A stretch of DNA of 64,000 nucleotides, from the NCBI RefSeq assembly GCF_022227845.1, contig NZ_JAJNQN010000006.1, forward strand, positions 62,001 through 126,000. Direction: 5' to 3'. The notes under the pieces were generated by a model. It had not been told where the DNA came from. It saw nothing but the letters and a program-made list of their open reading frames with translations, and searched no databases. Positions 25,077-33,790 of the stretch are shown here, in pieces. Source of the DNA: Ectothiorhodospira lacustris. GTDB taxonomy: Bacteria > Pseudomonadota > Gammaproteobacteria > Ectothiorhodospirales > Ectothiorhodospiraceae. Each line of letters opens with the position of its first letter. Position 1 is the first letter of the stretch. Position numbers and translations under genes: made by a program.

Positions 25077-26120
25077 TCAGCGAGGAAAGATCACCAGGTG
25101 ATTGAAGCCCAGCTTGAGGGGGATGCGTTCCCCCAGGGCGTAGTTTTCATGGGACGGGGCCAGGCACAGCACAGTGTTGCCGCTGCCCAGTCGCAGGGTG
25201 TAGAGGAAATTGGCCCCCCGGAAGGCCTTGTCGGTGACCTCGCCGAAAATCCTGCTGCCGTCGTCGGGCAGGATGTCATCGGGGCGTACCAGCACGTCCA
25301 CCGGGTCTCCGGGTCGACAGGCATCGGGGATCATGCCGGTGATGGCTCCCAGTTCGGTCTCCACTTCGTGCTCGTTGAGCACGGTGCCCATCAGCATTCT
25401 GCCCTGGCCGATGAAGTCCGCCACGAACCGGGCCGCCGGCTTGTGGTAGAGGTTATAGGCGGTATCCCATTGCAGCACCCGACCGGCGTTGATGACGGCG
25501 ATGCGGTCGGCAAAGGCAAAGGCCTCGTTCTGGTCATGGGTGACCAGCATGGCGGTGATGTCTTCTTGCTTGAGAATGGACCGGACTTCCCGGGCCAGGC
25601 CCTCGCGCAGTTCCACGTCCATGTTGGAAAAGGGCTCATCCAGCAGCAGCAGCCGCGGGCGCGGGGCCATGGCCCGGGCCACGGCAATGCGCTGCTGCTG
25701 CCCACCGGACAGTGCGTGGGGATAGACCGGACCGTAGTCCGGCAGGCCGATGAGCCGTAGCAATTCGGTAACCCGTTCCCGCCGGGCGCGGCTGGACTGG
25801 CGACGGATGCCGAAGGCGATGTTCTCCGCCACGGTCAGGTGCGGGAACAGGGCGAAGTCCTGGAACACCATGCCCACCTGTCGCCGCTCCGGGGGCAGGG
25901 TCCACCCGGCCTGGCTCACCACCTGGCTGTCCAGCAGCACCCGCCCCGCGCCTGCCGGCTCAAAGCCGGCGATGGTGCGCAACAGGGTGGTCTTGCCGCA
26001 GCCGCTGGGGCCCAGCAGGCAGCCGATGACGCCCTTGTTCAGGGCGAGGCTGACGTCGTGGACGACGGTGGTGCCGTCGTAGCCCACGCTGACGTGGTCG
26101 ATTTCAAGCAGGCGTGTCAT
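25077..26120 (-). CDS. fbpC: ferric-iron ABC transporter ATP-binding protein, FbpC type
   Basis: This 347-residue ATPase has Walker A GPSGCGKTTLL, signature LSGGQQQRIAVARA, Walker B LLLLDEPFSNMD and an H-loop (LVTHDQNEA). A C-terminal TOBE-type regulatory domain follows (VDVLVRPDDILPDD...). It powers the import of an ion, most likely Fe(III), with the adjacent fused permease. It overlaps the permease gene by 17 bp. Closest families are FbpC, SfuC and FutC; sulfate or spermidine ATPases are the alternatives, but the permease and binding protein favour iron. Confidence 0.88.
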   Translation of the reverse strand: MTRLLEIDHVSVGYDGTTVVHDVSLALNKGVIGCLLGPSGCGKTTLLRTIAGFEPAGAGRVLLDSQVVSQAGWTLPPERRQVGMVFQDFALFPHLTVAENIAFGIRRQSSRARRERVTELLRLIGLPDYGPVYPHALSGGQQQRIAVARAMAPRPRLLLLDEPFSNMDVELREGLAREVRSILKQEDITAMLVTHDQNEAFAFADRIAVINAGRVLQWDTAYNLYHKPAARFVADFIGQGRMLMGTVLNEHEVETELGAITGMIPDACRPGDPVDVLVRPDDILPDDGSRIFGEVTDKAFRGANFLYTLRLGSGNTVLCLAPSHENYALGERIPLKLGFNHLVIFPR

Positions 26121-27795
26121 GTCCGGGTCTGGAACGGCTGATGGTGCGGCTGATGAGGATCACCGGGATGATCCCCGCCAGGACGATGGCCAGGGCCGCG
26201 CTGGCGGAGTCCGCCAGCCTCTCGTCCGAGGCCAGCTCAAAGGCGCGCACCGCCAGGGTGTTGAAGTTGAAGGGGCGCAGTATCAGCGTTGCCGGCAGCT
26301 CTTTCAAGACATCCACGAACACCAGCAGCAGGGCGGTGAGCAGGCTGCCGCGCATGATGGGCATGTGGATCTTGCCCAGGACCTGCCGCGGCGGTGTGCC
26401 CAGGGAGCGGGCGGCATCATCCATGGACGGCTTGATCTTGGCCAGACCTGCTTCCACCGTCTGCAGCGAGACGGCCAGGAAGCGCACGCAGTAGGAGAAC
26501 ACCAGGGCCACCAGGGTGCCGGAGAGGATCAGGCCGGTGGAGATGCCGAAGGCGTCGCGCATCCAGCCGTCGATGGTGTTGTCGATCCAGGCAAAGGGCA
26601 GCATCACGCCCACGGCGATGACGGTGCCGGGGATGGCATAGCCCATGCCGGCCACCCGCACCGCGCCATTGACCGGCAGGGAGGGGCGCAGGCGCTTGCC
26701 GTAGGCCAGGATCAAGGCCAGGGCCACTGCCAGCACGGCGGCGATGGCGGCCAGAGAGACGCTGTTCCAGACCAGGCCCAGGAACTCCGGCTGCATCCAC
26801 ATGTGCGGGGTGCGCAGGGCCCACAGCAGCAGCTGTGCGGAAGGGATCATAAAACCCAGGACGATGGGCAGGGTGCAGACCACGAGGGCGGCGGCTAGGT
26901 GCCTGCCCCGAAGCCGGTAGCGGGGCAGACGGGAATAGCGGGCACTGGTGTGGTGAAAGCGGGCGCGGCGTCGGGAGTAGCGCTCCAGCACGATCAGCAC
27001 GAGGACGAAGGTCATCATGATCCCCGCCAACTGGGCGGCGGCACCCGGGTCGCCCAGGCCGAACCAGGTGCGGAAGATGCCGGTGGTGAAGGTGGGAATG
27101 CCGAAATACTGCACCGTGCCGTAGTCCGCCAGGGTTTCCATCAGGGCCAGGGAGAGGCCGGTAATGATGGCGGGCCGGGCCAGGGGCAGGGCCACGCGAC
27201 GAAAGCCCGCCCAGGGTCCGGCGCCCAGGGTCCGGGAGACCTCCAGCACGCAGACGGACTGCTCCAGGAAGGCGGCGCGGCTGAGCAGGTAGACATAGGG
27301 GTAGAGCACCAGGGACAGCATGACGATGGCCCCGGGCAGGGAACGGACCTGAGGGAACCAGTAGTCACCCCAGCCCCAGCCGGTCCACTCCCGCAATTGG
27401 GTCTGCACCGGACCCGCGAAGTCGAGCATGCCGGTATAGGTGTAGGCGATGATGTAGGCCGGCATGGCCAGGGGCAGCAGCAGCGCCCATTCGAACAGGC
27501 GTCGCCCGGGGAAGTCGCACATGCTCACCAGCCAGGCGGTGGGGATGCCGATGAGCAGGACCCCCACGCCCACGCCCCCCATCAGGATCAGGGAATTGGT
27601 GACATAGTCCTGCAGCACGGTTTGTCGCAGATGCAGCCAGACGTCCGAGGCCGGGATGAAGACATGGGCAAAAATCACCAGTACCGGCAGGGCCAGGATG
27701 GCGGCGATCAGGGGGATGCCCAGACTCCAGGCATCGGGGCGTTTGAGACGGCCCGGCGAGAACAGCCCTTGCAGGGATACCGGGGCAGTCCTCAT
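26104..27795 (-). CDS. fbpB: ferric-iron ABC transporter permease, fused FbpB type
   Basis: The 563-residue protein has about 12 membrane helices in two homologous halves. Each half has an EAA loop: one near LEVSRTLGAGPWAGFRRVAL, the other DDAARSLGTPPRQVLGKIHM. Such fused permeases belong to the FbpB/SfuB family that pairs with one ATPase and a periplasmic iron-binding protein. ATG 27795 (MRTAPVSLQGLF) is chosen; the frame runs to 27930, but the extra residues look non-coding. It overlaps the ATPase gene, and the binding-protein gene lies upstream past two repeats. Confidence 0.88.
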   Translation of the reverse strand: MRTAPVSLQGLFSPGRLKRPDAWSLGIPLIAAILALPVLVIFAHVFIPASDVWLHLRQTVLQDYVTNSLILMGGVGVGVLLIGIPTAWLVSMCDFPGRRLFEWALLLPLAMPAYIIAYTYTGMLDFAGPVQTQLREWTGWGWGDYWFPQVRSLPGAIVMLSLVLYPYVYLLSRAAFLEQSVCVLEVSRTLGAGPWAGFRRVALPLARPAIITGLSLALMETLADYGTVQYFGIPTFTTGIFRTWFGLGDPGAAAQLAGIMMTFVLVLIVLERYSRRRARFHHTSARYSRLPRYRLRGRHLAAALVVCTLPIVLGFMIPSAQLLLWALRTPHMWMQPEFLGLVWNSVSLAAIAAVLAVALALILAYGKRLRPSLPVNGAVRVAGMGYAIPGTVIAVGVMLPFAWIDNTIDGWMRDAFGISTGLILSGTLVALVFSYCVRFLAVSLQTVEAGLAKIKPSMDDAARSLGTPPRQVLGKIHMPIMRGSLLTALLLVFVDVLKELPATLILRPFNFNTLAVRAFELASDERLADSASAALAIVLAGIIPVILISRTISRSRPGHDTPA

Positions 27796-27948
27796 GGGGT
27801 CGTCGGGTGGCTGGTCATGGGGAGGTGTCTGGGGATCGGGTCTTTGGGAAGGGGCATAGTCTACTGCGTATCGAGCAGATGACAAATGATCCGGAGATTG
27901 ATTCTCCTTAATAATGTTCCGGGTCATCACATTCCCGCGTCCGGGTCA

Positions 27949-28088
27949 GTCATTCCTGTGTCTGAGTCCGTCATTCCCGCGCCAGCGGGAATCCGGTCAT
28001 GGCCTCAAAACCGTTCAAGCCTTGGGCTCCCGCTTTCGCGGGAAGGCACGGGAGTGATGGAAAGGGGGTACGGGAGTGACGGAAGGGC
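27949..28088. repeat. palindromic intergenic repeat, family A copy 2
   Basis: The head TCATTCCCGCGCCAGCGGGA (near 27970) and second palindrome CTCCCGCTTTCGCGGGAA (near 28030) are about 45 bp apart. The tail motif CGGGAGTGA occurs twice at a 22-bp spacing. A degenerate extra head (GTCATTCCTGTGTCTGAG) precedes it. Confidence 0.85.
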
Positions 28089-28150
28089 ATTCTTTCATGG
28101 GATGACGGAATGGGTGGTGCCGGTCTTTCCGCATGGGGGCTATCGGTCAT

Positions 28151-28196
28151 TCCTCACCCGTCCTTCTCCCCGCCAGGGGAGAAGGACGGGTGAGGA
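28151..28196. terminator. perfect 21-bp hairpin at the 3' end of the iron-binding-protein gene
   Basis: TCCTCACCCGTCCTTCTCCCC (one base over the core arm shown) at 28151-28171 pairs without mismatch with 28176-28196 across a GCCA loop. It starts 14 bp after the stop of the minus-strand gene. There is no T tract, so it may terminate poorly but would protect a 3' end. The sequence resembles one half of the family B repeat. Confidence 0.6.
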
Positions 28197-28209
28197 AGAA
28201 GGTAACAAC

Positions 28210-29247
28210 TCAGCGCCAGCCGGCCCGGTCCATCAGTCGCACGGCGGCGGCGTTGAAGTCGCCCAGCAGGCCCAGGTTGACGGCATCGGCCTGGAATTCA
28301 CCCAGTTCAGCCAGGGTGCCGCTCCATTCCACGCCGGGCTTGACCGGGTACTCCTGGTTGGCTTCCGCATACCAGCGCTGGGCACTGTCACCGGCCATGA
28401 ACTCGATCAGTTTGACGGCATTGTCCGCGTTGCGGGAATGGGTCACCACGCCGGCGCCGCTCACGTTCACATGGACGCCCCGGTCATCCTGGTTCGGCCA
28501 GAAGACGCCGATGGACTGCGCGGCGGTACGCTCTGCGTTATCATCGGAATTCAGCATCTGACCAAGGTAGTAGGTATTGGCGATGGCCAGGTCGCACTGT
28601 CCCGCCGCCGCGGCCCGGATCTGGTCCCGGTCGCCCCCCATGGGTGGGCGCGCCATGTTGGCCACCAGGCCCCGCGCCCAGGTTTCCGTCTCGGCCTCGC
28701 CGTTGGCGATGATCATGGAGGCGGTCATGGACTGGTTGTACACGTTGCTGGAAGAGCGGATGCAGATGCGGCGCTGCCACTTGGCGTCCGTGAGGGCCTC
28801 GTAGGTGGACAGGTCCGCCGGATCCACCTTGCCCTTCACGTACATGATGGGGCGGGCGCGCATGGACAGACCGTACCAGTAGCCTTCCGGGTCGCGGTAG
28901 CTCTCGGGGATGGACTCTTCAAGCACGGTTGATGTCACCGGTCGCAGGACGCCGGCGGCCTTGGCGCTGTGCAGATTGCCCGCGTCCACGGTGATGAGCA
29001 CATCCGCCGGGGTATTGCGGCCTTCGCTGCGCAGGCGCTGCAGCAGGGCGTCGGCCTGGGCGCTGACGATGTTCACGCGAATGCCGGTCTGTTCGGTAAA
29101 TTCGTCCATCAGGGGCTTGATAAGGGCCTCTTGGCGGGCGGAATAGACGTTGACCTCACCCTGGGCCAGGGCCGACACGGGCAGGGTGAATGCCAGTGCA
29201 CAGGCCACGAGCAGGGCGGCCGGCTTTTGGAACGTTGCTTTGACCAT
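28210..29247 (-). CDS. fbpA: periplasmic ferric-iron-binding protein, FbpA/FutA type
   Basis: The 345-residue protein has a signal peptide (MVKATFQKPAALLVACALAF..., cut near ALAQG) and the extracellular solute-binding family 1 fold: VNVYSARQEALIKPLMDEF at the N-terminus and two adjacent tyrosines (IANTYYLGQML) that bind Fe(III) in this family. It delivers iron to the FbpB/FbpC importer encoded downstream. ATG 29247 is preferred over the upstream frame (29331) because the signal peptide then starts correctly. I looked for a Fur box upstream and saw only weak AT-rich matches. Confidence 0.88.
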   Translation of the reverse strand: MVKATFQKPAALLVACALAFTLPVSALAQGEVNVYSARQEALIKPLMDEFTEQTGIRVNIVSAQADALLQRLRSEGRNTPADVLITVDAGNLHSAKAAGVLRPVTSTVLEESIPESYRDPEGYWYGLSMRARPIMYVKGKVDPADLSTYEALTDAKWQRRICIRSSSNVYNQSMTASMIIANGEAETETWARGLVANMARPPMGGDRDQIRAAAAGQCDLAIANTYYLGQMLNSDDNAERTAAQSIGVFWPNQDDRGVHVNVSGAGVVTHSRNADNAVKLIEFMAGDSAQRWYAEANQEYPVKPGVEWSGTLAELGEFQADAVNLGLLGDFNAAAVRLMDRAGWR

Positions 29248-29562
29248 GGGGTGAATCACTCCTTCAGGTGCTGATGATCGAGGGATGCCGGACCGGTGCT
29301 GGGATGAATCCGGTAAACGGACTGCAAACAAGAACGAGTGTCATTTGTTTCTCGAGTGCTGTCAAGATGCTCCTGAAAGAGGCGCCATTGAGGCAGCGTC
29401 ATTGAGACCGTGTTAACAGACGTGGGATTACGGGCGGCCGGCGGTGAAAAAAAGATCGGGGATTGCTGCATACTGACGAATGACCTCGGCGGTGTCGGTA
29501 GTGAGACGTTGCCGTCGCCAAGGGATATCGAGCTCGGGGACGTCAGCGTTGCGGACTGAAAT

Positions 29563-29760
29563 CCCTGGGCTCCCGCTTTCGCGGGAGTGACGTAAGCAAG
29601 GTGGCGGGAGTGACGCAGGGAATGGTGCCGTGGTGGTGCAGGGAATGGTGCCGTGGTGGTGCAGGGAACGGTGCCGTGGTGGTGCAGGGAACGTGTCGGA
29701 GTGACACAAGGAACGGTGTGGGAGTGACACAAGAGGCCTTCGCGGGAGCGACGGCGAGGA
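29563..29760. repeat. family A half-repeat (copy 3) with a 23-bp minisatellite tail
   Basis: GGGCTCCCGCTTTCGCGGGA (from 29568) is the right half of a family A element. It is followed by several GGGAGTGAC-type tails. Three 23-bp units follow (29618-29640, 29641-29663, 29664-29686; core GTGCCGTGGTGGTGCAGGGA), the first two identical, plus a partial fourth. The surrounding 29248-29793 gap holds no gene that I can support. Confidence 0.9.
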
Positions 29761-29793
29761 GCTTTTTCAGAACTTCCCAAAGATCCTGGAGAA

Positions 29794-30294
29794 ATGATGG
29801 ATAGCGATTCCCTGAAAATCCCGAAAAAACTGATTCCGGTGAAGGTCTGGGTGCATCCGGATGGCCTGGTTGTGGGGGAGATCTTCGTCCACTTTCAAAG
29901 TAATCAGCACGATGGGGAGGAGGAGCCGGCGGAGGTCCTGAACGGTAACGATGACTTCTTTGCGATGCGCAGCCGGTCGGGTGAACTGCGGTTTTACAAC
30001 AAGCATGCGGTGGTCCGTGTGGAGTACTCGGCACAGGCAGCCCGTCTTGAGGCCGACTATGCCTCCTGTCTGCTGGCCCGACTCTATCTCATGGATGGCT
30101 CTCGCCTGGAGGGCAAGATCCGGGAAGTACTGCCTCCCGGCAATGCCCGTCTGTATGACTACATCAATATCTTTGACCAGCGCTTTGTGCGGCTTTTCCT
30201 GTCCGACCAGACCGTAACCCTGGTCAGCAAGGCCTATATCGTACGAGTGGAAGAGCGGCCGGTGGATGACGTGTCCCATGAGTTTTCTGGCTGA
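29794..30294 (+). CDS. small protein of unknown function, first gene of the HEAT-kinase/PilT operon
   Basis: This 166-residue soluble protein has no signal peptide or membrane segment. It is mostly beta strand by eye: IPVKVWVHPDGLVVGEIFVHF, RFYNKHAVVRVEYSAQAARL, YINIFDQRFVRLFLSDQTV. The DGSRLEGKIREVLPPGNARLYDYIN stretch recalls a PilZ- or DUF6812-like barrel, but no PilZ RxxxR motif is visible. Its 3' end overlaps the kinase gene by 29 bp, so the two are translationally linked. A sensor or adaptor for the kinase is plausible from context only. Confidence 0.75.
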   Translation: MMDSDSLKIPKKLIPVKVWVHPDGLVVGEIFVHFQSNQHDGEEEPAEVLNGNDDFFAMRSRSGELRFYNKHAVVRVEYSAQAARLEADYASCLLARLYLMDGSRLEGKIREVLPPGNARLYDYINIFDQRFVRLFLSDQTVTLVSKAYIVRVEERPVDDVSHEFSG

Positions 30295-32686
30295 TTTTCG
30301 CGCAGAGCGGATGATTGCCCGATTGCTGCGGGCAAAGGACCTGGACAGCGCCGAGTCATTGCGTCTGCGGAACAAGCTCAAGGCGCTGGGACAGCCTGCG
30401 GTGGAGCGGTTGTTGCGCCTGTTGCCGGAGGCGGATGAATCCAGGTTGAAGTCCGTTGAGTGGATGCTGGAAGGCCTGCTGGATCAGTCAACCTTGCCTT
30501 TGATTCTGTCCCGTCTGGGGGATGCGGGACAACGTGGGACGGCGCGAATCATGCGTTTGCTCAGCCATGGCCGGGGCTATGACCCTCATCGCCTGGCCGA
30601 GGCGTTCAGCGTCCCGGAACTGCCCAAGGCACCGCTGATCCAGATCCTCACCGCCCAGAAGGATCGCCTGGACGGCAGCACCTTGTTACGGATCGCCCAC
30701 CAGTTGCAGCCGGCGGATCGTAACGCCCTGTTCCAGGTCATCGAGCTGGTGGCCGACTCTGCCATGATCCCCGAACTGATCAACCGCGCTTCGGGTAAGG
30801 ACCCGGGGGTACGGCAGCAGGTGGTCAGGGTCCTGGGTCGTTTCGATACGCCGGAGGCGCGCAAGACCCTGGAGGCCTGTCTGAAAGATGCCGACAAGGG
30901 CGTGCGTCAGGCAGCGATGGCCGCTTTGGTGGGACGGGGTGTCGCCGTGGACCTGGCGTCCCTGTGCGATCTGCTGCGAGACCCTGACATGAACATACAG
31001 GAGCAGGCCGTGGACGCCGTCATCCGCCGTCATGACCCTGCCACCATGACCCATCTGCTGCCGATTCTTCGGGATGAGTCCGAATATGTACGTCGGGCCG
31101 GAGTGGAGGTGCTCAACAGTATCGGCACGGCCCACGACGTGAAACAGCTGCTGACCTCGGTGAAGGACGAGGATTGGTGGGTCAGGGCCCGGGCCGCCGA
31201 TGCCCTGGCCCGGATCGGTGGGCCGCGGGTGGTCAAGGCAGTGGTGGAACTGCTGCGGGATGACGATGAGTTCATTCGCCGCTCCGCCGTGGAGATCCTG
31301 AATGCGACCCGTGACGAAGGGGCGCTGGAACATCTCATGGTCGCTCTGGATGACTCGGACTGGTGGGTCAGGGAGCGGGCCGTGGATGCCTTGGGTGACC
31401 TGGGTCATCAGGCGGCGGTACCGGTATTGATCGATCTGATGGAGCGGGATACCAAAGCGGCGCCCGCTGTCATCCGGGCCCTGGCCAAGCTGAAGGATGA
31501 CCGCGCCGTGGAGCCGTTGCTGAAGCAGCTGGCCGGGGCCAGTGACGCGGTCCGCGTGGATGCGGTGCAGGCCCTGGGTCAACTGGCGGATTCATCCAAT
31601 GTGCAGCGCATCCTGCAGGCGATAGAACGGCACGCCTCGGGTACGGAGGGAGAGCTGGAAATCACGGGGCGGGACGTCTCGGCCCGTCTGGGTGCCCGGT
31701 TTGCCCTGACCGGGGGCGGGGCTGCGGTGATGGAGCGGACATTGCTCACGGATGATGTCACCTCCATGCTGGGGGATGATACCGGAGGTGGTGTCACCGG
31801 GACGGTGCGCAAGATGCCCGGTACGCCAAGGGCGCCGACGCAGGCCGCCCTGGATCTGAACGCCCTGGAGCCCGGTGATATGCTGGGGGATCGGTATCGC
31901 TTTGTTCGTCGTGTCGGCAAGGGGGCGTTCGGGACGGTCCTGCTCATGGACGACACCATGATTTCGGAAACCATCATTCTCAAGGTGATGAATCCTCAGC
32001 TGGCCGCCGACGAGGAAATGATCAAACGCTTCATCCAGGAACTGCGCCTGTCCCGCAAGATTACCCACGAGAACGTCATTCGCATCCATGATTTTCTGGT
32101 GGTCCAAGGGGCGCTGGCCATCTCCATGGAGTATTTTCCTTCCGCCACTCTGGGGGCCATCCTGCAGAAGACAAACCCGCTGCCGGTGGTGCGTGCCCTG
32201 CGGTATGCGGAAGATATCGCGGCCGGCATGTCCGCCGCCCATGACGTGGGGGTCATTCATCGGGACCTCAAACCGGGGAATGTGCTCATCAATAGCCGGG
32301 ACGTCCTCAAGATCGTGGACTTCGGCGTGGCCGCAGTCACCGGGGCGGGGGATACCCGCCTGACTCGGACGGGCATCCTCATCGGCACCCCCAAGTACAT
32401 GGCACCCGAGCAGGTCCTGGGCAAGCCCGTCTCGGTGCGTTCGGATATCTATGCCCTGGGGGTGTTGCTCTACGAGATGCTGGCGGGGCGTCCGCCTTTC
32501 CTGGGGGAAGATCAGGTCTCCATCATGTATCAGCATGTGCAGGGTCAGGCGGTTCCATTGCCCGAGCTGAACCCGGCCATCGATCCGGCCCTGGCCGAGG
32601 TGGTGGCCCGGATGATGGCGGTGGACCCGGAGGCCCGTTACCAGAGCATGGCCCAGGTGCGCGAGGTGCTGCATGCCCAGAATTGA
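30266..32686 (+). CDS. HEAT-repeat protein fused to a Hanks-type Ser/Thr protein kinase
   Basis: The 806-residue protein starts with some 12-14 HEAT-type helical repeats (about 20-450; for example DEDWWVRARAADALARIGG and DSDWWVRERAVDALGDLGH). A low-complexity linker follows (about 460-535), then a complete kinase (about 540-800): glycine loop VGKGAFGTVLL (near 548), Lys in IILKVMNP, HRDLKPGN (near 665), DFG in KIVDFGVAAV and APE in YMAPEQVL (near 711). All catalytic residues are present, so it should be active. No membrane segment is seen. It overlaps both neighbours. A second ATG at 30278 (MSFLADFRAERM) is equally possible. The HEAT region probably docks a partner in pilus control. Confidence 0.9.
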   Translation: MTCPMSFLADFRAERMIARLLRAKDLDSAESLRLRNKLKALGQPAVERLLRLLPEADESRLKSVEWMLEGLLDQSTLPLILSRLGDAGQRGTARIMRLLSHGRGYDPHRLAEAFSVPELPKAPLIQILTAQKDRLDGSTLLRIAHQLQPADRNALFQVIELVADSAMIPELINRASGKDPGVRQQVVRVLGRFDTPEARKTLEACLKDADKGVRQAAMAALVGRGVAVDLASLCDLLRDPDMNIQEQAVDAVIRRHDPATMTHLLPILRDESEYVRRAGVEVLNSIGTAHDVKQLLTSVKDEDWWVRARAADALARIGGPRVVKAVVELLRDDDEFIRRSAVEILNATRDEGALEHLMVALDDSDWWVRERAVDALGDLGHQAAVPVLIDLMERDTKAAPAVIRALAKLKDDRAVEPLLKQLAGASDAVRVDAVQALGQLADSSNVQRILQAIERHASGTEGELEITGRDVSARLGARFALTGGGAAVMERTLLTDDVTSMLGDDTGGGVTGTVRKMPGTPRAPTQAALDLNALEPGDMLGDRYRFVRRVGKGAFGTVLLMDDTMISETIILKVMNPQLAADEEMIKRFIQELRLSRKITHENVIRIHDFLVVQGALAISMEYFPSATLGAILQKTNPLPVVRALRYAEDIAAGMSAAHDVGVIHRDLKPGNVLINSRDVLKIVDFGVAAVTGAGDTRLTRTGILIGTPKYMAPEQVLGKPVSVRSDIYALGVLLYEMLAGRPPFLGEDQVSIMYQHVQGQAVPLPELNPAIDPALAEVVARMMAVDPEARYQSMAQVREVLHAQN

Positions 32687-33734
32687 CGCCTTTCTGAAGC
32701 TGGCCCGCGAGCAGGGCTGCTCGGATCTCCATCTGGCCGTGGGCCTGCCCCCGCTGCTGCGCATGAACGGCGACATCATGCCCATCCGTTTCCGGGATTT
32801 GGCGGCCCGGGAGCTGGAGGCCTACGTCATGGAGATCCTGACTCCGGCGCAGAAACAGCGTTTCGGCGAGGGGGATGATCTGGATTTCTCCTACGTGACC
32901 GATGAGGTGGGGCGTTTTCGCGCCAACCTCTACCGCAAGGCGACGGGCATCGGCGCCACCTTTCGCCATATCCCCGCACAGGCCCCGAATCTGGACAGCC
33001 TGGGTCTGCCGCCGGTGGTCAAGACACTGATCGAACATCATCAGGGCATGGTCCTGGTCACGGGATCCACCGGCACCGGCAAGTCCACTACTCTGGCGGC
33101 CATCATCGACTACATCAACACACACCGGGCGGTGAACATCATCAGTCTGGAAGATCCGGTGGAGTTCGTGCACCAAAGCAAGCGCGCCCAGGTGATCCAG
33201 CGCGAGGTGGGCAATCACGTCCCCAGTTATGCCCATGGACTGCGCAATGCCCTGCGCGAGGACCCGGATGTGATCCTGGTGGGTGAACTGCGGGACGTGG
33301 ATTCCATGATCATGGCCATGATCGCGGCGGAGACGGGGATCCTGGTGCTGGGGACCTTGCACACCAACGGCGCTGCCGCCACCGTGGATCGTATTATCAA
33401 CGCCTTCCCCGCCATGAAGCAGGCCCAGATCCGGGCCATGCTGTCCACTTCGCTGCGCGGTGTGATTTCCCAGCAGCTGGTGCGCCGTCAGGATGGTCAG
33501 GGGCGCATGGCAGCGGTGGAGATCCTGGTCAATACCCCGGCGGTGGCCAATCTGCTGCGGGAGGGCAAGACCGAACAGCTGGTCGGCACCATGCAGTCCG
33601 GTGCCCTGGTGGGCATGCAGACCCTGGATTCTGCCCTGCGCCGTCTGCTGGATGCCGGCCGGATCACAGGTCGGGAGGCCTATCGGCAGGCCATCAGCAA
33701 GGCCGAGTTCGAGACCGTGCGAGAACAGGGCTGA
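32673..33734 (+). CDS. PilT/PilU-type retraction ATPase
   Basis: This 353-residue hexameric ATPase has Walker A GSTGTGKST, the Asp box ISLEDPVEF, Walker B DPDVILVGELRD and the His box GTLHTNGAAATVDR. The N-terminal PAS-like part begins CSDLHLAVGLPPLLRMNG. PilT-family enzymes depolymerise type IV pili and drive twitching and DNA uptake. The start overlaps the kinase gene by 14 bp. No other pilus gene lies in the window, so this may be a second, specialised PilT or PilU rather than the main one; the family call is firm, the paralogue is not. Confidence 0.9.
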   Translation: MPRIDAFLKLAREQGCSDLHLAVGLPPLLRMNGDIMPIRFRDLAARELEAYVMEILTPAQKQRFGEGDDLDFSYVTDEVGRFRANLYRKATGIGATFRHIPAQAPNLDSLGLPPVVKTLIEHHQGMVLVTGSTGTGKSTTLAAIIDYINTHRAVNIISLEDPVEFVHQSKRAQVIQREVGNHVPSYAHGLRNALREDPDVILVGELRDVDSMIMAMIAAETGILVLGTLHTNGAAATVDRIINAFPAMKQAQIRAMLSTSLRGVISQQLVRRQDGQGRMAAVEILVNTPAVANLLREGKTEQLVGTMQSGALVGMQTLDSALRRLLDAGRITGREAYRQAISKAEFETVREQG

Positions 33735-33790
33735 GGTCAGGCCGCGTCACTGAAATTGAACCCTTGCCTCCCATCTCGTAAGCTGGTCCG

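Noticed and set aside
27796-27930. N-terminal extension of the iron permease
   Set aside because: The added residues are Pro/Asp-rich with no membrane or signal character; ATG 27795 fits the family.
29250-29400. Fur box upstream of the iron-binding protein
   Set aside because: Only weak, partial matches to the 19-bp consensus; not enough to call.
29618-29698. CRISPR-like 23-bp repeats
   Set aside because: The units are head-to-tail without spacers, i.e. a minisatellite.
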